Below, in pieces: positions 53,905-62,964 of a stretch of 64,000 bases of DNA; the first letter of the stretch is position 1, and each line of letters begins with the position of its first letter. The notes under the pieces were generated by a model. The model did not search any database. It was given only the letters and a program-made list of their open reading frames with translations, and was not told where the DNA came from. The position numbers and the translations under genes are program-made. Source of the stretch: CAIYXB01 sp038146805 (GTDB lineage Bacteria; Cyanobacteriota; Vampirovibrionia; LMEP-6097); assembly GCA_038146805.1 (NCBI GenBank), contig JAYQSH010000011.1:1-64000 (forward strand), given 5' to 3'.

Positions 53905-54333
53905 GTGAATAGCAAAAACTATCTGATATATGATGCGGATTGTGGCTTTTGTCAAAGAAGTGTAAATATCATGAAAAAAATCACTGCTGACAAAATAGAT
54001 TTTGTAGCTAATTATGAAATTGAAGATGGATTTTATGGCATTGAAAAAAATTCTTTGAATAGCTCAATCAAATTTTTTGAGCATTGCTCAAATGAAATAA
54101 CAGCAGTAAAAAAATATAAATATCATGAAATATTCCCTGATGCAATTGTTTATCATGGTGCTTATGCAATCTTTAAAGCACTAAATGTAAATTGGTTTTT
54201 TAAGCCTTTGCTCTTTTGTTATCATTACTTACCTTTGTTTGCGCTAGTCTGCGAAAGCGTTTATAAAGTAATTGCACAAAATCGTGCAAAAATTTCAAAA
54301 GCAATTGGTGCAGATTCTTGTAAAATTAAATAA
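53905..54333 (+). CDS. DCC-family thiol-disulfide oxidoreductase-like (DUF393)
   Basis: 142 aa with the signature YDADCGFCQRSVNIM at about 8-22 (CxxC, thioredoxin-like start of the DCC family), and FPDAIVYHGAYAIFKALN near 90. GTG start. Redox role in the membrane or cytoplasm, unknown substrate; two weakly hydrophobic segments near the C-terminus (FFKPLLFCYHYLPLFALVCE). Its stop overlaps the ATG of the flavin reductase gene by one base (TAATG). Confidence 0.8.
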   Translation: MNSKNYLIYDADCGFCQRSVNIMKKITADKIDFVANYEIEDGFYGIEKNSLNSSIKFFEHCSNEITAVKKYKYHEIFPDAIVYHGAYAIFKALNVNWFFKPLLFCYHYLPLFALVCESVYKVIAQNRAKISKAIGADSCKIK

Positions 54334-54958
54334 TGTTTTATTCTAAAGAAACACAAGAGCTCTCTGCAAAAGATATTTATTTTTATTGGTAGCAGGTGTT
54401 TCGCCACGTCCGATTGCTTGGGTTTCAACTATTAGCAAAGACGGTGAAACTAATATTGCGCCTTTTTCTTTTTTTAATGCATTTAGTTCAAATCCCCCAG
54501 TTGTAATTTTTTCACCAGCAACAACAGCTGATCCCAAGAGACCTTTTAAAGATACTTATTTGAATTTGATGGATACTAAAGAATGTGTAGTAAATTCGGT
54601 AAGCTATGAATTAAAAGAAGAGATGAATTTAAGTTCTAAAGATTTAGACTTTGGTGATAGTGAATTTGATTTTGCCAAAATTGAAACTATTAAATCTGAT
54701 TTAATCAAAGCACCAAGAGTAAAAAAATCCCCTTTTCAAATGGAGTGTAAATTAATTGAAATGAAGTCACTTGGGGAAGGACCAGCCTCTGGCAACCTCG
54801 CTATATGTGAGGTTTTAAAATTTCATGTTCTAGAAAATGTCTTAAAAGAAAATGGCAAAATTGACCCAGAGAAAGCAGACCTTATTGGTCGCAATGGTGA
54901 GTATTACTATACAAGAGCTTCTGGTAAAAGTATTTTTGAAATTAAGAGGCCGAATTAA
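54333..54958 (+). CDS. flavin reductase-like domain protein, frameshifted
   Basis: FMN-binding split-barrel oxidoreductase: SPRPIAWVSTISKDGETNIA at about 26-45 and PFSFFNAFSSNPPVVIFSPA follow the family pattern, and EGPASGNLAICEV is the second signature. The ATG at 54333 starts FYSKETQELSAKDIYF, but the frame breaks at five T (54380-54384); one more T gives DIYFLLVAGVSPRPIAW. Restored 208 aa, normal. Without correction only the fragment from 54386 reads. Its C-terminal 26 residues are duplicated at 59994. Confidence 0.82.
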
Positions 54959-55019
54959 CAAGGCTTGCAATATCTATAAGAGCATATTGTTGCTTAATTT
55001 GATCTAAGTACGATGACAT
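54942..55019 (-). pseudogene. remnant of the GT-C membrane protein C-terminus
   Basis: 25-codon frame MSSYLDQIKQQYALIDIASL VNSAS on the minus strand. Its KQQYALIDIASL resembles the C-terminus NQRYVLIDISKL of the membrane protein at 60047-61738, in the same convergent position after a flavin reductase end. Probably a leftover copy. Confidence 0.6.
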
Positions 55020-55020
55020 T

Positions 55021-56016
55021 TTAAAGAAAACTTTTTATAAACTGATCTCTAATGTGCAAAGTTACTTTTTCGGCGCCCCTATATAAATGAGAAGCATCAC
55101 CAAAATTTTCATTGGGCAAAAAATATAAACTATTTAGAATTTTAATATTATATTTTTTTGCTAAATTACTTATATAGGAATTATAAGAATTAACATATTC
55201 AACATTAATAGACCTATAAGTCGATTTATTAAAAGGCATAGAATAATAATAAACTTTAATATTATTACTTTGGGCAAGCACTATCAATTTTTCTAAATAA
55301 AAATTTATAAGCGTAGAATTTACAAAAGGTTCTTTTTGTTTTCCTTCCCATGTAATACCAGAAGATTGAAGAGCGCGACCATAGAAAAAATGACCTTTTG
55401 TTTCTTTTAAATACTTTAGTATTCTATTATTAACAGAGTACCTGTTATTTATTGTAAATAAGGCTTTTTTTAAAGATGGTAAAAACTTGAAAGGGTTTTT
55501 TGTATAGTTTACATATGTGAAAAAATAATAATTCTCATTTAAGTTTTTCTCTAACAAATCTTGTTCTTTAAACTTTTTTGCATGGTTTGTGATTTCATAG
55601 TATTCACTCAAGTTTAAAAAATCAAATAAAACGGTTCTACCCCAATAACTATCTTGTGTTTGTATATGAAAAGGTGCATAGCTTAAAAGCAAAAATTCCG
55701 GTTTATTTTTTTTTAGATATTGTCGCAGTGCATAGTAAGCTTCAATAGGTGTTCCGCCACCTATAGCAAGATTTAAAGAGCTTACATTCGCAAAATCAAA
55801 TGTTTTAGGTTTAAATCCAGCTTTTGCGCGTGAGTCACCTAGAAGAATAAAATTTTCTTTGTTTGTCTTAGAAAGCTTCTGTTTTACATCAACCCAAATG
55901 GGAAATTCTCGGTGTGAAAAATATATTTTTGCATTTGACAAATAAAACAGAAGGGAAATCATCAATATGATGAATAGAAGTAGAGTGTATAAAGTATAGA
56001 TTTTATATTGTTTCAT
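55021..56016 (-). CDS. SGNH-hydrolase-like protein of the MBOAT partner type
   Basis: Membrane-anchored at about 8-28, then an SGNH-like domain: the GDS block ILLGDSRAKAGF with Ser62, a Gly block LNLAIGGGTP near 84, and a late DASHLY box carrying Asp/His. I take ATG 56016 (MKQYKIYT) over the TTG two codons earlier. 331 aa. Proteins of this kind accompany MBOAT acyltransferases and finish O-acetylation of exopolysaccharide or wall polymers in the periplasm. The MBOAT gene is directly upstream, 8 bp away once its frame is restored. Confidence 0.75.
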   Translation of the reverse strand: MKQYKIYTLYTLLLFIILMISLLFYLSNAKIYFSHREFPIWVDVKQKLSKTNKENFILLGDSRAKAGFKPKTFDFANVSSLNLAIGGGTPIEAYYALRQYLKKNKPEFLLLSYAPFHIQTQDSYWGRTVLFDFLNLSEYYEITNHAKKFKEQDLLEKNLNENYYFFTYVNYTKNPFKFLPSLKKALFTINNRYSVNNRILKYLKETKGHFFYGRALQSSGITWEGKQKEPFVNSTLINFYLEKLIVLAQSNNIKVYYYSMPFNKSTYRSINVEYVNSYNSYISNLAKKYNIKILNSLYFLPNENFGDASHLYRGAEKVTLHIRDQFIKSFL

Positions 56017-56024
56017 AATCAATT

Positions 56025-57514
56025 TTAAAAGTTAAAGTACAAAAACTCCGAATTTTTATCGATAAATATTACAGACATAAATAACAAAAAACCACTGTGA
56101 AAGAATAAATAATATTTGGCTTAAAATTTCTTGAAAGTTGATGAGAGTTTGGAAAAACAAATGTAATAAAAAGAGCAAAAGCAATACTAAAAATGATGAA
56201 GATATTTATATCAGGTCGCAAAATAAATTTATAAAGTTTAATAAGCTTGAAATTAAAACCAGCAATTTGTGGATCTAAATTATTAAAGACACCAAACGAT
56301 AATTGATTATGAAGTAACAGCTCTATATCTTTGAAAGAAAGCATGCCCTTTAAAACTTTTAGAGCATCACTCCATTTTGTTGCTCTAAAAAATATCCATG
56401 TGAAATTAACAAAATTGAATGTAATAAAAATAGATATCCAAGACCATAGTTTCAAATTTAATTGCTTCCAAAACTTTAATACTATTAAAGCAAATCCGTG
56501 CAAAAAGCCCCAAAAAATAAATAGCCACCCTGCACCATGCCAAAAACCCCCTATTATAAAGGTTGCCATCAAATTCAAACATGCTCTAAGTTCACTTCGT
56601 TTGTTACCGCCTAAAGGTAAATAGATATATTCTTTTAAAAACCTTGATAAAGTTATGTGCCACCTTCTCCAAAAATCTTGTATATTAGTTGATTTATATG
56701 GAGAATTAAAATTAATTGGTAATTTAATATTGAAGAGTAAAGCCGCACCAATAGCCATATCCACATAACCACTAAAATCAAAATATAATTGGCATGAGTA
56801 AGATAATGAGGTAAGCCATGCCTCAAAAAAATTTAAATTAATAGCAGAATCAAAACCAGCACTAACCCAAAATGAAAAAGTATCTGCAATAACAACTTTT
56901 TTAAATAGACCTATTACAAAAATAAATAAACCAATTGAAATATTTTTATAATTTATTATTTTATTTCTAATGTTTGCAAACTGAGGCATCATCTCTTTAT
57001 GGTGCACAATAGGGCCAGCTATCAATTGAGGGAAAAAAGACACAAAAAGTGAATAATTTACAAAATCATTTTCATTTATCTCACGATTATAACTATCAAC
57101 CAAATATCCTATTTGTTGGAATGTAAAAAATGATATTGCCAAAGGTAGTAACAAATTTAGAGCTTGAAAATTAGTAGTAAAAAATAAATTGCAATTTTCA
57201 ATAAAGAAATCAGCATACTTAAAATAACCAAGAAGCATTATATTTGCAAATATTCCAAATACTAAATATATTTTCTTTGGTATTTTGCTGTTGTAGTTAT
57301 CATTGATAAGTAATTTACTAATTAAGTAGTTAAAGAAGATTGAGCCAATTATTAGAGGTACATAAGAAAGATTCCACCAAGAATAAAAAAATAAAGAAGC
57401 ACAAACTAAAAAAACTTTACTTACTTTTGTTAGTCTTAATTTATTTAGACAAAAATATACAAAAAAGGTCAGAGGAAGAAAAAAGAAAATAAAAACATAG
57501 GAATTAAATAACAT
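56025..57514 (-). CDS. MBOAT family O-acyltransferase (AlgI-like), frameshifted near the end
   Basis: Moves an acyl group across the inner membrane to a surface glycan. About twelve membrane segments. FWRRWHITLSRFLKEYIYLP at 281-300 and the catalytic His326 in IIGGFWHGAGWLFIFWGFLH (321-340) are intact. The frame as given ends at 56069 with FCYLCL; one more T in the run at 56086-56091 (plus-strand A) gives VVFLLFMSVIFIDKNSEFLY FNF, the usual C-terminus of this family, and a stop at 56027-56025. Restored 496 aa. With the SGNH gene it forms a two-part O-acetylation unit. Confidence 0.88.
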
Positions 57515-57616
57515 TTTTAAAATCGCATTAGCCCAAAAACTAACATGTTACAAAGTAATAGTCAACAAAGAAATAGCGCAGCTTCAAGCTATGATTAGGT
57601 ACTGTTAGAAAATTTA

Positions 57617-57663
57617 AAGACTATTCCTCTTATAGTTCAATGATCTACAAGAGGAATAGTCTT
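57617..57663 (-). terminator. terminator after the nucleotidyltransferase gene
   Basis: 14 bp arms AGACTATTCCTCTT and AAGAGGAATAGTCT around a 17-base loop; read leftward it is followed by TTTAAATTTTC. It lies 12 bp after the stop of the leftward nucleotidyltransferase-phosphatase gene. Confidence 0.75.
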
Positions 57664-57674
57664 ACCCACAAAAG

Positions 57675-58775
57675 CTAAGATATAATTTTTAAGATTTCTT
57701 CTTCTGATTTAGAAACAAACTCATCTGGTCTGATAGCTTTATCATCAATATAAAAACCATTCTCGGCAAAAGGTTTACCAAACTTGATTCCATCAAAAGG
57801 TACTTTATGTTTTTTCAGCCACTCAAAAGTTACCTCTCCTATATCAGCAAGTACTTTAGCTTCATCTCGTGAGTGAGTTTTCATTCTTCTTGCTGTATTT
57901 AAAATTATTTCATAACCTTTTGCCTTATATTCAATCAATTTATTAATTACATCTTTATTCGGAGCTTTCTCTTTATATGCTTTAGATTTTTCTTCGATAG
58001 TAATAGTGTTATCGATATCAACTACTATTGTTTTTTTTGTATTTTCTAAAACCATGTCATTAAGATTAATTTTCCAATAATCCGTAATTTGCTTAGGAGT
58101 TCCCATAGGCTTAAATAAATCAACCACATCAACAACTATTTTCTCTTTGTCTTTTAAATATTCTTTATAGAAAGGGGCTACATAAGTCTCAACGCCATCC
58201 ACTAACTTTATATAAGCTTTTGCCTTTTTGATAAATTTCTTAGTATCTCTAAAATAATAAAAACCAACTGAACACCACTTACTGATTCTTTGTTTTTCAG
58301 TAATATCAGTTACTTGAAAATTATCATCAACTTTACAAAAAGACCATGAATCACCCTCTAAATCTAAGCAAGGGATTATACCTTCTACACTCTCATCTTG
58401 CATCAAGGGATATAAGGATTTGCTTTGAAAAAAAGTATCACAATTAAAAATTGCCAAAGACTTTGATTTGTCAATTAATTTTTCCGCCATAAGACAAGTT
58501 TCCAATTGCCCCGAGGTGAGTCCATCAATTTCTAACCATTCAATTTTATTGAACATAAACCTTGATTGCATGTGATCAAACAGAAGATCTTTAACTTTAT
58601 GCTTTTTTTGCGTAATAATTATTATTGTGTCGTCAGCAAAGATTGGTATAGAGTCCAGAGAAATATCAAGTAGATACCTTCGATTAAGCTTTAAGGCTGA
58701 TTTTGAAATTTCACCAAAAAGCTCTTTAAAACGTGATCCCTCTCCTGCAGCACAAATAACGTAGTTACAAAGCAT
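57675..58775 (-). CDS. bifunctional sugar nucleotidyltransferase / HAD phosphatase
   Basis: N-terminal nucleotidyltransferase (about 1-240): CAAGEGSRFKELFGE at 8-22 is the GxGxRF-K type nucleotide loop, and FNCDTFF at 110-116 the metal-binding DxD-like block. C-terminal HAD domain (about 246-366): VVDIDNTITI with Asp253 and Asp255, LNTARRMKTHSRDEA, and FYIDDKAIRPDEF for metal binding, as in capsule-synthesis phosphatases. A fusion of these two steps would make and clear a phospho-sugar intermediate for the glycan. 366 aa. Its stop is followed by a terminator. Confidence 0.8.
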   Translation of the reverse strand: MLCNYVICAAGEGSRFKELFGEISKSALKLNRRYLLDISLDSIPIFADDTIIIITQKKHKVKDLLFDHMQSRFMFNKIEWLEIDGLTSGQLETCLMAEKLIDKSKSLAIFNCDTFFQSKSLYPLMQDESVEGIIPCLDLEGDSWSFCKVDDNFQVTDITEKQRISKWCSVGFYYFRDTKKFIKKAKAYIKLVDGVETYVAPFYKEYLKDKEKIVVDVVDLFKPMGTPKQITDYWKINLNDMVLENTKKTIVVDIDNTITIEEKSKAYKEKAPNKDVINKLIEYKAKGYEIILNTARRMKTHSRDEAKVLADIGEVTFEWLKKHKVPFDGIKFGKPFAENGFYIDDKAIRPDEFVSKSEEEILKIIS

Positions 58776-59039
58776 AATAATATTGTAAAACTAATTTACA
58801 AATAGAGAAATTATAAGCTTGTATCAGCGTTATTTCAAGCTCTTCAAGACTTTCATAAACATTAAACTTAATATTTTCTGACAAATTTGACAAATGCTTC
58901 TGCTCAATTGATGATTCTAGACAGTCAGAGAAGTGAAGAAGCTCTGAGAATAAGTCATTAAACTATGCTTCTATGTCCATAACAATAAAGCATTAAAAAC
59001 TAAGAATCTAAGTAGAAAATTAGAAAATATTTTTGATTA
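58776..59039. other. intergenic stretch without recognisable gene
   Basis: 264 bp of AT-rich sequence between the nucleotidyltransferase and GT2 genes. I see no open frame, repeat or strong hairpin; it probably contains the promoter for the nucleotidyltransferase gene. Confidence 0.4.
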
Positions 59040-59843
59040 CTATTTTGACGAATAGATAGTTTTAAAGGTGTAATCAATCTTAGAGTATTCATTTTCTTCT
59101 TCAGCAAATATTTTCTTTGCCAAAAATAAATACTCAAAAAGTAGTCCCAAAATAATAAAACCTTGCTCAAAGACTCTGGCGTTACTAACCTGATCTTCTT
59201 CTTTCCAAGTCAGTGGAAAAAATTTAAACTTCGATTTTACATAGCAACCATAAAAAAGTAAGTAGACATTGAAAGTCAAATTATTTGGAAAATAAATATA
59301 GAATTTTGGCTTTAAATAATTTACATCATACAAATTCAATCCTGAGCCCATATCTGTTACCAATTGACCTGTAAATAAAGAACAAAAAAGATTAAATACT
59401 ATATTTCCGTAAGTTCTAAACAAAGAATAGCCAACAAGCTTAGATCCATAATGAAACCTTGATCCCAAGAGTGAATCATAGTTATTATAGTTATTAGATT
59501 CTATTTGAGGCAGCATATCTTCAATAGAAGCTTGATCATCTCCGTGTAAAACAATGACATAGTCAAAAGAATTATCGATGGCATAATTAAAAGCTACTTT
59601 ATGAGAGCCACCCAAGCTGTAATTTTCACTATTTTGCAGCAAAGTAGTTTTGATATTTTCTAATTTAGCTAATGCTTGTTCAGCAGCTACTAAGCTATCG
59701 TCCTTTGATCCATTATCAACGACTAAAATCTCAGTAAAAAAAGATTGCACATGCTGACTAAACTGGGATAAAACACGAGGAATCTGCTTTGCACAGTTAT
59801 ACATTGGTATGAAAACCAATATTTTATTTTTTTTACTTTCCAC
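59040..59843 (-). CDS. GT2 family glycosyltransferase
   Basis: Cytoplasmic GT-A glycosyltransferase: VFIPMYNCAKQIPRVLSQFS at about 10-29, VVDNGSKDDSLVAAEQAL near 41-58, LHGDDQASIEDML near 99-111 with the DDQ in the DxD position. A hydrophobic region (about 185-205) follows. 267 aa. Differs from the GT2 at 0.4 kb in motif and length, so not a recent duplicate. Part of the polysaccharide island; donor sugar unknown. Confidence 0.85.
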   Translation of the reverse strand: MESKKNKILVFIPMYNCAKQIPRVLSQFSQHVQSFFTEILVVDNGSKDDSLVAAEQALAKLENIKTTLLQNSENYSLGGSHKVAFNYAIDNSFDYVIVLHGDDQASIEDMLPQIESNNYNNYDSLLGSRFHYGSKLVGYSLFRTYGNIVFNLFCSLFTGQLVTDMGSGLNLYDVNYLKPKFYIYFPNNLTFNVYLLFYGCYVKSKFKFFPLTWKEEDQVSNARVFEQGFIILGLLFEYLFLAKKIFAEEENEYSKIDYTFKTIYSSK

Positions 59844-59975
59844 AATATGATTATATATGAGCCACAGAATCTGGCCAATGAATATAATTTTTAAAGACTT
59901 CTTTTAAAAATACACTTGGCTAAACTTACTCCTCTGTTGATACATTAAACAGTAAGTCTTAGTAGGGTTTCAAGG

Positions 59976-60075
59976 AATGGCATTTAAAAAAGTCGATCTT
60001 ATTAGCCGCAATGGTGAGTACTTCTATACCAGAGCGTCAAATGAAGCTATCTTTGAACTGAAGCGTCCAATTTAG
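59976..60075 (+). pseudogene. flavin reductase C-terminal remnant
   Basis: 33-residue frame MAFKKVDLISRNGEYFYTRA and then SNEAIFELKRPI, matching the end of the flavin reductase gene at 54879-54958 at about 20 of 26 positions (DLIGRNGEYYYTRASGKSIF and EIKRPN). No upstream part of the gene remains. It overlaps the 3' end of the convergent membrane-protein gene by 29 bp, as expected if that junction was duplicated. Confidence 0.75.
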
Positions 60076-61738
60076 AAATATCTATCAAAACATATCTTTG
60101 ATTTCTTTGTATCAAATAATCTTTTAGAAAGAAGTTCTTTTTTGAAACTAATTTTCTTAGAAACTTATTGTATGGATTAATGTATCTTGCTGACTTTAAA
60201 TATTTAGGTGAATAATAATCAATTAAAGCAAGAAAATGAGTAATGCCATTTTCTTTTGCAAGTTTTATAAATTCTTCTTTTGAAGAACTATAAGTCATTG
60301 CCAAGGCAATAAAATTACGCCTTCTCAACTCAACTAAAGTTGATTTTGTATAAGACAGACTTCTTTCATAGTCTATAAAAACATTTCTTTTTGAAAAGAT
60401 TGATAAGGAGTTAATGTCTGGCAATAAAGGATATGCTGCAATAAGACTATCTTTAGGCAAGTTCAATGCTATCTTTCTTACAGAAGGGTTAATTTTCACA
60501 TACCGCATGTGGATACTTTCTTTAAATGCATAGACAAAGAGTAAGACCAAAGAACTCATAATAAAAGTTCTAAGTATTATTAGATGAACTTTAGACTTTA
60601 AAAGAGAAAGCTTTTCAATTTTCTCAATAAAAACTCTCGAAAAATAATCAATACAATAAAAAAGAATTATTGCAGCAAGCAATAGCGATGGTATTGCTAT
60701 ATACCTACTTGGCATATAGAGAAGAGGAAAAAGCAGTTGAGAAAGAACATACAAAAGCAAAGAAGAAGACACTAAAGCAAGAAAAGGGTTGAAGCTCAAA
60801 TTAATCTTCTTTTTTTCAACTATAGACTTATATATTAAGAAAGCTATTAAAGCAATTCCTGCAACAAGGAAAATCTTACTAATTGCTAAGTAACCTATTC
60901 CAATACCAAAATGTTCACTTTTCCACCAACTACCATCAAGTAGATGAGTGCCAAAGACAGGATGTCTTCCGCCTGGATTAAGTTCGACTAATGTCTTCAA
61001 CTCATCACGAGAGAAGCTTTCACCAACACCATTGTATTTAACACCGCCTCTAACAATAAAATGGAAGACTAAGGTCATTAGAGCATTGAATATCAAAAAA
61101 CCAATTCTCGAGGAACGGTCTTTAATGATTTTGATGAAGTTTAATTTTTTATCAGCTAAATAGCAAAGACCTTCTGCTCCATAACAAAGTAAAAAAGTAG
61201 TTGGATTAAAAAACAAAGAAAAACTACAAATCAGGCTAGAAACAATATCTCTTTTTGAAAACCTTGCCCACAAGAAAAGAAATATGACTAACCATACACT
61301 TGCTCTAACATGTGCAGAAGATAAATGATCAGTCGTCCAAAAGATAAAGGTCATGAAAGAAGAGAAAGCAAAAGCGGAGAAGTGACTTCTACCATCAAAA
61401 GACCTATAAAACAAATAAGCAGCAATCGTACTAAAGATAGCCATGACAAAAGCGTATACCTTTGAATACAAGATCAAGTCATCAGTAAAGAGTGGCGCCA
61501 CCTTAAAAAACATCAAGTATAGAGGAGCTAGCCCTAGACCAACTTGATAACCATTTGTAAAAATATCATTTTGAAACAGGCTTTCATCCCAAAAACTCCA
61601 AAACCAAAAGTTTGTTTGCCTAAAATCATCCTGAACACTACAAGAGTCAAACATAAAATCTTTTAATATAAAAAAAGATATCAAGTAGCCAGCAATGCTC
61701 GCTAGTGTTATGTATAAAAAAGATTTCGAGAGCTTCAT
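60047..61738 (-). CDS. multi-pass membrane protein, possible GT-C or polysaccharide protein
   Basis: 563 aa with about ten hydrophobic segments spread over residues 8-430 and a C-terminal soluble domain (about 430-563). An early periplasmic loop CSVQDDFRQTNFWFWSFWD (about 33-51) carries adjacent acidic residues as in GT-C enzymes, so a lipid-sugar glycosyltransferase or polymer-modifying protein is plausible. No firm family motif is visible. Starts 4 bp inside the end of the DegT gene upstream on the same strand, so they are one operon. Confidence 0.65.
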   Translation of the reverse strand: MKLSKSFLYITLASIAGYLISFFILKDFMFDSCSVQDDFRQTNFWFWSFWDESLFQNDIFTNGYQVGLGLAPLYLMFFKVAPLFTDDLILYSKVYAFVMAIFSTIAAYLFYRSFDGRSHFSAFAFSSFMTFIFWTTDHLSSAHVRASVWLVIFLFLWARFSKRDIVSSLICSFSLFFNPTTFLLCYGAEGLCYLADKKLNFIKIIKDRSSRIGFLIFNALMTLVFHFIVRGGVKYNGVGESFSRDELKTLVELNPGGRHPVFGTHLLDGSWWKSEHFGIGIGYLAISKIFLVAGIALIAFLIYKSIVEKKKINLSFNPFLALVSSSLLLYVLSQLLFPLLYMPSRYIAIPSLLLAAIILFYCIDYFSRVFIEKIEKLSLLKSKVHLIILRTFIMSSLVLLFVYAFKESIHMRYVKINPSVRKIALNLPKDSLIAAYPLLPDINSLSIFSKRNVFIDYERSLSYTKSTLVELRRRNFIALAMTYSSSKEEFIKLAKENGITHFLALIDYYSPKYLKSARYINPYNKFLRKLVSKKNFFLKDYLIQRNQRYVLIDISKLDASVQR

Positions 61739-62958
61739 TTTTTTAGTGCTTTTAAAACTTTAGTTACAGCTTTCACTACATCTTGAACCTGCTTTTTGTC
61801 CATCCTTGGAGTAAGTGGTAATGAGATAATTTCTTTACCAATCTTAAACGCATTTGGGAAATCTTCATCTTTATGATTAAAGCTTTCTTGATAATAACTA
61901 TGACAATGAACAGGCTTATAATGTATACCACAACCAATACCTTCCGCTTGAAGAGCATTTAAAATATAGTCCCTGTCTTCGGTTAGCTCATCTAAGTTTA
62001 CTCTTAATATATATAGATGCCTAGAATGCAGAGATCCTTCTTTGTAACAATCAGGCAACTCAGAAGGTAATGTTACAGGTAGATCTTTAAAAGCTTCGTT
62101 ATAACTAGTCCAAATCTTTTCTCTAATTTTCAGATAATCATGTATTTTCTTTAGGTGAACAATACCAAGTGCTGATTGAATATCAGTAAGGTTATATTTA
62201 TAACCAAGCATCGAAACGTCATAATGCTTAAAGCCTGAACTTGAAAACCTCTTATATGCATCAACACTTAGTCCATGCAATGAAGCTTGAGCAGCTTTAG
62301 TAAAAAGCTCAGTGTCATTAGTAACATAAGCTCCCCCTTCTGCTGTTGTAAGATTTTTTGTAGCATAAAAACTATAACAACCAATATCACCGATAGTACC
62401 TACTGCTTGCCCCTTATATTTTGCTTCAATAGTATGAGCCGCATCTTCTACTAGAAATATTTTTTTTTCTTTAGCGAGTGCACGTATTGGATCAAGATCA
62501 ACAGGTAAACCTGCCATATGAACAACAATAATTGCTTTTGTTTTATCAGTAATTTTAGCTTCGATTAGTTCTCTTGTAACATTCATTGTCTGTGGATCAC
62601 AGTCAACCATTACAGGCTGTGCACCTGTAAAGATTACTGAATTAACAGTAGCGCAAAAGGTAAAAGTTGGTACAATCACTTCATCACCAGCACCTATACC
62701 TAAACTTATCATTGCTAAATGAAGTGCCGCCGTACAAGAATTTACTAGCTGTGTATGCTTAACTCCAAGGAAATTAGATAGATCATCAGCAAATTGCTTG
62801 TTTTTAGGACCTGTTCCGATCCATCCTGATCTTAGAGATTCAACTACGCTTTCAATTGCTTCTTCTTCAACAATTGGAGAGCTAAAAACAAGAAAATTTT
62901 CTCTTGTTTTAGAACCACCTTCAATTGCAAGTTTTTCTTTTAACTTAGACATTCGCAA
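61735..62958 (-). CDS. DegT/DnrJ/EryC1 family PLP-dependent aminotransferase
   Basis: Sugar aminotransferase that makes an amino sugar on a nucleotide sugar. The PLP Lys201 is in CYSFYATKNLTTAEGGAYVT, with GDEVIVPTFTFCATVNSVIF near 91-110 and VEDAAHTIEAKYKGQAVG near 170-187 as family features. 407 aa (or 405 from the second Met). With the adjacent 4,6-dehydratase, a dTDP-amino-deoxysugar is the likely product. Same-strand order rfbB-degT-GT-C with short gaps. Confidence 0.92.
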   Translation of the reverse strand: MRMSKLKEKLAIEGGSKTRENFLVFSSPIVEEEAIESVVESLRSGWIGTGPKNKQFADDLSNFLGVKHTQLVNSCTAALHLAMISLGIGAGDEVIVPTFTFCATVNSVIFTGAQPVMVDCDPQTMNVTRELIEAKITDKTKAIIVVHMAGLPVDLDPIRALAKEKKIFLVEDAAHTIEAKYKGQAVGTIGDIGCYSFYATKNLTTAEGGAYVTNDTELFTKAAQASLHGLSVDAYKRFSSSGFKHYDVSMLGYKYNLTDIQSALGIVHLKKIHDYLKIREKIWTSYNEAFKDLPVTLPSELPDCYKEGSLHSRHLYILRVNLDELTEDRDYILNALQAEGIGCGIHYKPVHCHSYYQESFNHKDEDFPNAFKIGKEIISLPLTPRMDKKQVQDVVKAVTKVLKALKK

Positions 62959-62964
62959 AAACCT

